In this document: piece by piece, positions 55,323-64,000 of the stretch
Layout of the letters: each line of letters begins with the position of its first letter
Position numbering within the stretch: the stretch's first letter is position 1
Assembly (NCBI RefSeq): GCF_003573695.1
Contig: NC_039359.1
Span: 91,855,385 to 91,919,384 of the forward strand
Length of the DNA stretch: 64,000 bases
Reading direction: 5' to 3'
DNA from: Papaver somniferum
Taxonomy: Eukaryota > Streptophyta > Magnoliopsida > Ranunculales > Papaveraceae
Notes under the pieces: generated by a model
What the model was told of the DNA's origin: nothing
Databases searched by the model: none
Seen by the model: the letters and a program-made list of their open reading frames with translations, nothing else
Translations under genes and position numbers: made by a program

Positions 55323-57233
55323 AGATTGATCTTTCGGTTACAATGTTAACTTTCAATCCCCGATCTCATATTTTGACCCAGACGTCAGGACGGTAGAATC
55401 CAAACGACCCGACCAGGTATCGAAGGCTCAGTTACTAGACGGCCCAGTTACCAGTCATGACACGACAAGGGATGACTGGGGACTTTCCACAGTCACGGCG
55501 GTGCTTCCCACAAAAATCGGTCTTACACCCGGGAGATTCCTTTTCATCAGGAGATCCAAAAAACCGAGTAAGTCTTGCTAGACAAAATACATAGTCTACT
55601 ACTTCAAATCTTCACAGGGGAGATAAAAAACTGATAGCCATATTTTTCCCGTATTTCATGCTTTCTACTATCACACAACATTCACAATTCCATGACTTCC
55701 CTGGGGTACTCATGTCACTTATATTCATAACAAAAAACATCAATATTCTAAAACAGTTCATTCCAAATAATAATCCAAAACCTTCAGGGGTAATACTTGT
55801 CTATCAACCCAAAAATCCAGAAAATCAAAACCATAAACCAAGCACTTTGTTTTCCTTTCAAAAAAAAAAAACAGTCACCTACCCGTACGTGCCTACTTTG
55901 CATAATAATGATTACCCGTCACCATTCATGAGGTAACCGACGTTACTACGATGATATTCGAAGAGGAATTGTTTATGACGAAGTGTTTCTACAAGTTTAT
56001 GAAAGGCATACCCATGGATAGGGTTTACACCAGTTCAGAAGAACAATATTTCTACAGATTTATGGAAGGCATACCTATGGCTAGGGTTTGCACCAACACA
56101 AGAGAACAAGAAAACAAATTAAAAGAGAAACGCTGGAGTACATAGCTGGAATATGCTTGCCCACTTTATTTCTACCGCTAACACCAGGACGTGAGAATAA
56201 AGATACGAGATAAAAATGAGAGCCAGCCCCTTTCATACGCATAACACTTTTGGAATTTGAATAAGGAAATGATTTCCTATTTGAGCTACGTATGGAAAGA
56301 GGCGACTGGGCCCGCAAGAACAAGTCCGCGCCACGCCAAGCCAGCGTCTTGCCAAGCCAACAGTCTGCACCTTCCCCAGCCGACAGTCCGCGCCATACCA
56401 AATCCAAGCCAGCGTCCATGCCAAGCCAGCATCCACGCCAAGCCAGCGCCCATTCCAAGCCGATCCAGCGCTAACAACTTACATATTTCCAGCGCCAACA
56501 ACTTGCATCCTTCCAGTGCTAACATCTTGCATCTTTACATCAGCTTGCATCTTTCCAGCGCCAGTAGCTTGCATCCTTTCCAGCGCTAACAGCTTGCATC
56601 TTCCCTACGCCAGCATCTTGCATCCTTCCAGCGTTGCTCATGAACGCCCAGTAGAAGGGAATCAGCAATCTAATTTCATTACACGAAAATATCAGGAACG
56701 ACTTCTCCAAAATCGAAGGAAAGAAAAATCAGCAACCCCCTGAGTTCACAAAGACTCTTTTCCCTGTCAGGAGATGCATGATTTCTGGGGACTTCGCCCG
56801 CAAAATCGTGCAGTCTATAATGAAACATTTATTTGAGATTCTATATTTCCCCAAGGCGCAACGTCAAGGCATATTTCATCCCTCAACCGCACTGCATCAG
56901 GGAAGCAGCTGTTTCCAACCAGAGAAGCCGTTCCCAAACCCCAACCTCTCCTGGAAAGCACGATTGATAGATGGAACTGGGGACTCCTAACCATTGTTCA
57001 CTTGAAGGGTGTCCAGTTTGACAGCACACTGATTAACGCAGCCGCTCCGCTTGAACATCCTCCAGCAGCGACTCCGCTTCATCGATCACTCCGACAGCCG
57101 CTGGCGTTTCAATGCTCGCTCCAGCAGCCGCTCCGTTTCAGCGTTCTCTCCATAAGCTTCTCCAGGATCCGAAGATGAGGCTTTAGCGTTCGGATTCTTA
57201 AGTTTCAACATCTTCTCCAAGAACCGAAGATGA
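55323..57233 (+). other. B2 interior remnant, no gene
   Basis: Matches B1 13369 to about 15400. The B1 leader ORF has an early TAG here. Tandem arrays at 56320-56630 and 57040-57150 are shorter than in B1. CTGGGGACT phrases lie at 55476, 56785 and 56977. Confidence 0.75.
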
Positions 57234-57280
57234 GACCCGAAATTACCATAATCAGCAGAAATCGTTTTCACCCTCAAACA
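57234..57280 (+). repeat. Residual 3' LTR end of B2 (47 bases)
   Basis: ACCCGAAATTACC to CCCTCAAACA matches the last 47 bases of the B LTR (compare 21046-21092). The deletion join shows a short CCGAA repeat on both sides. Confidence 0.88.
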
Positions 57281-57438
57281 GTGGGATTTTATCTTCGTTT
57301 AAGAAGTTGGTTTCCAAAGATAAAATAAGACCATTAGAAAAGAAGGTATGGTCAAATCACTTTGATAGACAGAAGTATGAGGATTCCTATCAAGAGGAAA
57401 ATGGTGGACAAATTGTTGTTCACCATAGCACAAATTAA
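57281..57438 (+). pseudogene. Family A gag of A1, 3' part, displaced by B2
   Basis: Resumes the gag frame cut at 51889 and ends at TAA 57436-57438. It is homologous, residue by residue, to the C-terminal part of the array copy (24170-24017), with shared KIRPLEK and NGGQIVVH-like segments. Confidence 0.8.
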
Positions 57439-57747
57439 TTGTGTTGTTTGGTAAATCTTGTCTCATGTGCCTGATCAAAAAGAGATAAGATTGTATACCG
57501 CTCAGGCTTTAGGAAAAGTTTTTTTTCCTTAGGATTATTTTTTCTTTCTATCAAATAAAGTAAATGGTTATTATCGACAATTCTACTCTTTATAGGGTTT
57601 AGAATTGGGCTCCCACGAACCTGTTTAAAGGTTGCGAACCCTACATTCCTTTTTCCTCTCTGATATCTTTTATATCTTAAGACTGCTTGATGAGATTGTG
57701 AATTCCACTCATAAAAACCAGTTGTTTATAACTGTTCTCTAAGCATC

Positions 57748-58017
57748 ATGTCTTTGGATGGAAAATATGTCAATATGATTGTTAATCCATCAATCAAGGA
57801 AAAAGAAAAATCTCCAGTAACTCCTTCCTTGAAAAGAAAGAGGAGGAATACAAGAAAGCCAAGGGCTGTCCCTTCTAAATATCAGAAGTTTTCCGATGTT
57901 CTTGATGAGTTGAAGGAAGTAAGAAAGGATATTAGTGAAATAAAGTCTTGCGTTTTAAGATCTTTGGAAATTCAAAAGGCCATGTTTCGACATCATCAGC
58001 CAGATATTGTTGCCTAG
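57748..58017 (+). CDS. Small basic ORF2 of family A (A1 copy, 89 aa)
   Basis: ATG at 57748 to TAG at 58015-58017, intact. Basic cluster SLKRKRRNTRKPR (NLS-like) at about residues 27-40, then a helix VLDELKEVRKDISEIK with heptad spacing. The same product is encoded at 23618-23343 in the array. It lies about 300 bases after gag with no pol between. Function is unknown. Confidence 0.6.
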   Translation: MSLDGKYVNMIVNPSIKEKEKSPVTPSLKRKRRNTRKPRAVPSKYQKFSDVLDELKEVRKDISEIKSCVLRSLEIQKAMFRHHQPDIVA

Positions 58018-58137
58018 TATGTCTTATTTTTGGTTTAGTTGGAAGAATAACTAGTGCAATGATTGTGACTACACATACCTATTATTTTTCATCTTCTTGT
58101 TCTTTTTTAGGTTTATTGGTTTAAATTCTAAAAATAT

Positions 58138-58344
58138 TTGGAGGATGATGGTTTACAGTATTTAATCTTTATGATTTGTCATATTGCAATTGGTTATGGG
58201 ATATTGGTGTTTATGTCTGTGAACTATGTTGTCCCATATTTTGTCAAAAGTAAAGTCGTTCATGATCGGTATTCATGTATTGATTTAAGGATGAATAGAC
58301 TTTTGACATATACAAAAGTTAAGCCTATATTGTCAATCCTTTGA
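58138..58344 (+). other. Hydrophobic mini-frame of family A, possibly a spliced exon
   Basis: No ATG at the start. The frame (LIFMICHIAIGYGILVFMSVNYVVPYFVKS) has one membrane-like segment and is matched by a minus-strand frame at 23118-22992 with the SVNY...VKS ending, and in part at 44095-44140. A pyrimidine-rich tract ending TTCTTTTTTAG lies just before it (58100-58110), like a splice acceptor. Confidence 0.35.
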
Positions 58345-58477
58345 TGGAAGATAGGTTAAAATATTTTGTGTTCAAGGATTATGTCTATTAAATATCGTTA
58401 TGCAAATAGTGATGGAAGATAGAATGAATCTTTGTGTATTTCACAGTATTGATCTTCACTGATCCATATTTTATGTA

Positions 58478-58925
58478 ATATTCTGAGGCTCCGTAATGTG
58501 TCTTATGTTGAGCACGATACAACCAAGTTGATTAATTTTTGATTAGCTTTGTTGGTTGTTCCGTAAGGTACTTTATGTTGAGCATTCTTGAACTAAATTA
58601 ATCATCTTGTTTGGTTATTTAGTTATTTCTCCATAAGTTTTTTTATGTCGAGCAAAACAAATGACAATTAAATTGATTACTTTTATAATTAGTTTGGTTG
58701 TGTATTCCAATTATATTAATTATGGGTTCTCTTGTAATTAATCTAGTTGAGTATTTTCATACTCCGTAAGATTCCTCTTATGTTGATTATATGAACGACT
58801 ATCCTATTCATTTTCTAATGGTTATGTTAGTCATATGCTCCGTAAGTTCTCTTATGTCGAGCATAATCAATTAAGTTGATCACTTTTGTGTTTAATTTGA
58901 TTGCCTATTCCGATTAATTTGGATA
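58478..58925. repeat. Degenerate tandem array CTCCGTAAG...TTATGTTGAGCA in A1
   Basis: About six units of 70-110 bases, each with (C/T)TCCGTAAG or TCCATAAG, CTTATGTTGAGCA or CTTATGTCGAGCA, then a TTAATTTGATTA-like stretch. The array copies have only one or two units (near 22733-22825 and 43840-43930). Confidence 0.65.
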
Positions 58926-59020
58926 TAGAAAATCATTCTCATGGTTTTTGGTGTCCAATCAAAATCCTTCTTTTCTTTTGAAATTAAGGTCGCTCTTGTT
59001 GTTCCCTTGGGAATGACATC

Positions 59021-59675
59021 AAATGGGGGAGATTTCTTTTGAACTCGTGCTTAATGGTCATATCTTGAGGGGTGTGCGGCTGTGGAATTTTAAAGGGGTC
59101 ATCTTGTATCTTTAAACTCCTTGATGAATGCTATTAGCTTCGGCTATATGATTGCATCTAAATTAAATGGCATTTATTTTCTTTTAGTCATGAAATGTCT
59201 CTTACAGAAATTTCATTATGATCTCGTTCTTGTACCTTTGCCAATTTTGTTGACAAAAAGGGGGAGAATTTATATGTAGTTCACGCTATAAATACATATG
59301 GTTTTCGGATCATTGTGTAAGGGGGAGTGGTTTCCATATGAGATGGAGTATTGACTAAGGGGGAGTGATACATATCACCGTAGTATTATTGTTGAAGTTG
59401 TGATACAATTGGACTTTGACATTGTGTAATAATACTATGACACTGTATAACAATGATCGAGACCGATGCTTTCTCATTGTTATAGTTACGGATCTTCAAC
59501 AACGGTGATGATAAACTTACAACCTTTGGGATCATTGGAGTACTTGGAAGTGACGTAGATTTCGAGGAATGTTGAAGATTATACATGTGGAATATGAGCT
59601 GCTAAAGTTTCTTTATCTTTTTTGTATTCCATATGTATTGATAGTTTTGTCACTAAAATTGAAAAAGGGGGAGAT
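59021..59675 (+). other. Series of polypurine tracts at the 3' end of A1, the last abutting the LTR
   Basis: AAATGGGGGAGATT at 59021, AAAAAGGGGGAGAA at 59255, TAAGGGGGAGTGG at 59319, TAAGGGGGAGTGA at 59356 and AAAAAGGGGGAGAT at 59662-59675. Only the last is next to the LTR. The array copies keep the same series. Confidence 0.75.
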
Positions 59676-62117
59676 TGTTAGAGCATTACTCGGTGAACTC
59701 GCATGCGTTGCTATCTCAAGCATGTTTGTCAATGTTAGTAATCAAAACTATAAGTATTGATTTCTAGTCTACTATAGCTAAGTCTCGGACTAGGATAGAA
59801 AGTGTAGTTGAGCTCAAGGACTTCATGGCGATTCATCATATAAGAAGAAGAACTACTCAAGGAACCGGTGGAACTTCTCGACAAAAAGGTACGTGAAGAC
59901 TTGAACTTATCTGTCACTCAAAAGTCTATCAACTATATCTCCTACTTCTTGAAACAAAAAGTCGTATGCTATATATATAGACTTAGATTATACACATTTG
60001 GTATTTCGAGCTGAGTATACCTCGCCTATTTATATCTCAAAATATGTATTGGTAAGCGTTTCTCTTCGACCATGTTTATCTTTACCTAGTGACGAAAGTC
60101 ATGATATGTTTCAATCACTTTGAAAATTGCTTTGGCGATAAATGGTGTAACAACTATATAATGTCCTCTAAGAATGTTTCAATGGTTGGAATGAGAGTTC
60201 AGATTACATAACCAATAATGGACATAAATATTGTTGTGGAAACACATATGTGCATAAGTCCTATCCCCTGAACCAAAGTTTGTGAACTTTGTTGATCAAG
60301 AGAAACCGGAAGAATGGCTTGTTGCCAAGTCCTCGAACTCAGTCCGCGAACTGCCGAACTTCTCATCCTGAGAAATTCTGCTGGAGTTGACAAACTTGTT
60401 GCGTGAGTACCAGTTCGCGAACCCAGTAGGCGAATCGGCGGAAAGTCTTTGCCGAGATTTTCTGCTGGAGTTTGTAAACTCTGCCCGGTTGCTTAAGTCC
60501 GCAAACCTATTGTGCGAACTTAAGAAGCTTATATATCTGAATATGATTTCTGAACTTAAACTTATAAAGACTAAGGAGTGCAATTTGCAAACCGTGGCTA
60601 TAAAGTTCATGAAACGATTCGAGTGAATCAAATCATCTTTGCTTCAATTGTGTCTTGTGTAGTACATAAGATTTCCTTGCAATTGAGCAACTCTCTAACT
60701 AGTTCAATTGAGTCATTTGAACTAGTTATGGTGAAGAAGAATATGGTTGGTATGAAATGCTCATATGGATAACCTTTTGGTTAACTATTGTTGAACCAAC
60801 AATGTACACGTTTGGGTACGGTTAACAAACCTAGAAGTGTGCATTTCATTTGTGTATAACAAGCTAATTTTTCGATCTAACGGTTGAGAAATATTAGCTT
60901 GAATCTAAATCAGGTTTTCATCTAACGGTGGATATTGTTTGCTTTGTGACCAAGGGGAAACCCTGATTTGAAAGACTATATAAGGGGACATCTAGCAACT
61001 CTGCAAAACTAATCCCCACACTTCACGTGTGATACTAGTTTGCGTGCTAGAGTCGTTTCTCCTTTAACCTTTGGTTTACTTCTTCTAAAACCAGGTTAAG
61101 GACTTAAAGACTTCATTGGGATTGTGAAGCCAGAACGATACTACTTTTATCGTAGTTGTGTGATCTGATCTTGCATCTTCTATCGTACGAGTACAATCAG
61201 ATTGATTGGATTGAGATTAATATCTCCGATAGGAAATATATAAAAAGTAGTCACAAACATCTTCGTATCATTGTTTATGATTCCGCGACATCTTGTTTCG
61301 CTACCATACGATTAAGATTGTTGTGAGGTGATTGATTTATCTAGGTTGTTCTTCGGGAATATAAGATCGGATTATCAATTGGTCCATGTTCACCTTGATT
61401 ATTATCAAAAGACGGAACAAAAACTTTAGGGTTTTTCTATGGGAGACAGATTGATCCTTTGATAGACTTGTCTGTGTGAGACAGATTTGTTTATTGTCAA
61501 AGCCTGTGATTTTGGGTCGTAGCAACTCTTAGTTGTGGGTGAGATCAGCTAAGGTAATCAAGTGCGCAGTATCTTGCTGTGATCAGAGGCGTAGGGAGTA
61601 CAACTGTACCTTGGATCAGTGGGATACTGATTGGGGTTCAATTACAGTCCAGTCCGAAGTTAGCTTGGAGTAGGATAGTATCTGTAGCGTCTTAATACAG
61701 TGTGTGTTCAATCTGGAATAGGTCCCGGGGTTTTTCTGCATTTGCGGTTTCCTCGTTAACAAAATTTCTGGTGTCTGTGTTATTTCAGTTTCGGAATTAT
61801 TTTGTTTTATCTTTATAATTGAAATAATACAGGTTGTGCATTAGATCATCAATTAGAGTAATCCAACCTTTGGTTGTTGATAGTTACTGATTGATCCTTG
61901 GATATTGTTCTTTGGTACCATCCAAGTTATTCCTTGTATTTGATTAGTACTCGCAGTTTCTGTTTGAGGATACCAAATCAAGAGAGAGAGATATAAACTC
62001 GTTGATGTAATTTTAATTGATTGAGTCTTGTTGATTCTCTTAAAAGTATATTCGAGTTTGTCCATACAGATTTCTAAGCGAAATATTGGGTGGTGTTGTT
62101 AGACCCCCGCTTTTTCA
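59676..62117 (+). repeat. 3' LTR of A1
   Basis: TGTTAGAGCATTACTCGG to CCCGCTTTTTCA, followed by GAAAT. AGTCCGCGAAC cluster at 60270-60520. Confidence 0.95.
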
Positions 62118-62122
62118 GAAAT

Positions 62123-62807
62123 TATTACCCTTAGCACATTGATGAATTAGTACAAATTAATCATTATCAGTTTTTTCATTTGTCATAGTTCAAGTTTAGA
62201 TCTAAACTTATGAGGGCAATAATCATATTTTGTTCTGGGTTAGCAATGAATGCAATGACTCAGGGTTGGTTTCCTACGTGACTAAAAAGTTATCAAATCA
62301 GAGGTAAGCCCTCAGTCAGGTATTATTCAGACATTTCAAAATCACTAAAAAAAAAAGTTTGACATTTGACTCGGTTTGAGTCAGGGACCGAGTCAGATTC
62401 AGATTAAGAGTCAGCAAAAAGAAATGATGTTATTTAGTCTGAAACATTTTTGTGGTCTACTAAAATATTATAAAGATAATAGTACTAATAAAGAAAGGAA
62501 GATAACCTTACCTCGAAAAATTAAAAATAGATGACAAGAAGAAAAAAAAGTTATATATTTTTTAAATATAAAAAAACCTATATACGAAGATAAAACACGA
62601 TAAATGATACTAGACTAAGATAATAAAGTTGTTTTAAACATATGTACAAAATTAACAATGATGGTGACTTGAAATTTATTATCTAGCTGACCGATCAATC
62701 ATAAAAACCTAGTTTAACGCTTTTACATACTGATCACATCTCATAAAAATTGACTTCGATGTTGAAATAGATGATATCATAACTTTACTCGACAAAATAA
62801 TCGAAAA
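62123..62807. other. AT-rich DNA between A1 and F, no gene seen
   Basis: Continues the locus interrupted by A1. The stretch 62365-62425 (GACTCGG, GAGTCAG words) is partly complementary to 47805-47900 left of A1, suggesting a disrupted inverted-repeat element. From about 62430 to 62807 the sequence is probably decayed interior of F. Confidence 0.45.
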
Positions 62808-64000
62808 GGAGATGATACCAAGTACACCACCAGCTTTTTGTACGGAAACCTGTATGGACAAAATTGTCGTAATCAGTAGCACTGATCAATGGTAAAGATC
62901 CAACACCTGATATATAAACAAGTCTTACTTGGACGATTTCAAAAATCAATATCCAAGTAACCACCTAGTATGTACTCGAACTGTTATAAGATCTGAATTC
63001 CAACAAGAACACGTTTTTTAATCTATCTTTTGGTATGAATTCTCAAGAATAATCTTGTAGGTTTTATACAGTCTTTCAGGCTTAAAAACTTTCTAGGTTA
63101 TTTAACGTACTACTTGTGATATTTTTATTATAAAGATGAATAATATAATGCGGTAAAGGAATAACACAAGACACCAGTAATTTGGTTAACGAGAAAAACT
63201 GCAATGTGTAGAAAAAACATGGGACCTAGTCCAGACTCGAACACCACATTGTATTAAGACGCTATGGGCATTAGCATATTATCAAACTTCAAATTGGAAT
63301 AGTTGAGACTGAATCGACTTATGAGTAATTCAACTTAAGTTGTGCTCCTTTACGTCTCTTGGATCTCGCAAGACCTACGCAATGCGATTCCCATAGGTTT
63401 GTAGAAGATGACTCTATCTGCAACAAGGACACAAAAGTGTCGACATTGAGATTTTAATGTGCAAGGAGTCCTCTATTTATATTGATCAGTTTGGCAGATT
63501 ACAAATAAAGCTAGTCTCATGAACATGTTTACCAATTTCTTTGGAACCAAGCAAGATTGACTTCTCATATATATTGTACATGTAACCATGTGAGAAGTTT
63601 TCCTTGAATAACAAAGAAGATATGTGCAACTGTATGCAGGCGTTATGCACCATGTTCTTTGCCAAGGAACAATAGTTAACTAGTTCTGGAACTGACAAGC
63701 TTAAAATGGAATTTAATTATCACAAGACCAATTTGTGGATTTTCCAAAACAGTTCGTAAACAAATAGTCGTCTCGTAACTTAGGAAACTCTCAAAATCAA
63801 CCAGTAAATCAGTTCGAGTACTATTAAAATAAAAGTTATCTATGGATATCTCAAAATCGACCAGTTTGCGAACTTAAAAAATCAATTCGTGTGCACGAGT
63901 TAATTGAGATTTATTAATCATGTATTTATTTTTACAAGTTCAAGTTCGCTAACTGAGAAAACAGATTTTAAACATAAGATCTGACTTGACTACTCTTTAT
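62808..64000 (-). mobile_element. Family F: diverged relative of A, 5' LTR and PBS, runs off the right edge
   Basis: A degenerate PBS (minus strand TGGTATCATCTCC) at 62820-62808 is followed by LTR sequence from 62823. The segments at 62924-62960 and 63120-63270 match the A LTR (CTTGGACG, ATCCAAGT, ATAATGCGG, GTTAACGAG, GGACCTAGTCCAGA, ATTAAGACGCTA). The LTR end has lost the TG/CA terminus. No ORF. The 63698-63486 minus frame (70 codons) lies in LTR sequence and is not supported. Confidence 0.7.

Larger units (their letters stand above)
51890..57280 (+). mobile_element. Element B2: B-type LTR element with large 3' deletion
   Basis: Full 5' LTR (51890-55304, 3415 bases), PBS 55307-55322 and about 1.9 kb of interior matching B1 to about 57233, then only the last 47 or so bases of an LTR (57234-57280). 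The rest of the interior and nearly all of the 3' LTR are missing. Both gag halves of A1 and a near-identical target duplication flank it, so the deletion was internal and followed insertion. It starts TGTAAATGG rather than TGTTGATGG. Confidence 0.92.
47970..62117 (+). mobile_element. Element A1: complete family A LTR retrotransposon (copia-type, gag only) with B2 nested inside
   Basis: LTRs 47970-50414 and 59676-62117 (2445 and 2442 bases), PBS 50417-50428, PPT before 59676, GAAAT duplication on both sides. Without B2 it is about 8.8 kb. The interior (about 3.9 kb) holds a decayed gag, a small basic ORF and a repeat-rich untranslated part, with no pol. The 5' LTR begins TT rather than TG (one base change). 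It is the reference copy for the family in this window. Confidence 0.95.

Noticed and set aside
62823..64000. Family F as another copy of family A
   Set aside because: Only two or three blocks align, and the LTR ends and PBS are changed, so I treat it as a separate diverged relative.

Overview
The window is plant nuclear DNA made almost entirely of nested LTR retrotransposons. I found no intact host gene, no rRNA or tRNA gene and no CRISPR array. The evidence for a plant is primer-binding sites complementary to plant initiator tRNA-Met, Ty1/copia gag with plant UBN2/DUF4219-type and zinc-knuckle features, an Athila-like Ty3/gypsy leader and PBS, a DUF4283 relic and AT-rich intergenic DNA. A dicot such as a member of the Ranunculales (poppy-like) is my guess from general sequence character only.

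Layout. 1-4361: 5' end of a minus-strand copia-type element (family E), with a coiled-coil ORF where gag should be and a 2.8-kb LTR. 4362-4902: DUF4283 pseudogene cut by E. 5131-5925: AT-rich, no gene. 5926-47038: one 41-kb insertion bounded by the duplication TAAAT. It is a tandem LTR-internal-LTR-internal-LTR array of family A on the minus strand, and it has been hit by a plus-strand family A solo LTR (8737-22264, duplication CAATA, itself split by element B1 at 10022-21092, duplication CCAAG), by element C (25283-28698) and by element D (30851-42332, duplication CGCAT). D is also an LTR-internal-LTR-internal-LTR tandem. 47044-47964: AT-rich DNA with a 63-bp tandem duplication and MITE-like sequence. 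47970-62117: a plus-strand family A element bounded by GAAAT, with element B2 (51890-57280) inside its gag. 62123-62807: AT-rich DNA. 62808-64000: PBS and LTR of a diverged minus-strand relative (F).

None of the readable ORFs encodes protease, integrase, reverse transcriptase or RNase H. A carries a decayed gag plus two small ORFs, B only a short leader ORF and tandem repeats, C an unrecognised ORF of about 665 codons with one stop, D an acidic 417-aa ORF and E a coiled-coil ORF. All look non-autonomous and would need enzymes from elsewhere.

The strongest observations are these. (1) There are two LTR-internal-LTR-internal-LTR arrays, one inside the middle LTR of the other. In D the middle LTR is a visible chimera of the outer two, as expected from unequal crossing-over. 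(2) The 3.3-3.4 kb LTRs of B carry U3 minisatellites with regularly spaced telo-box-like motifs. (3) Related LTR subfamilies carry unrelated short-motif clusters at the same U3 position.
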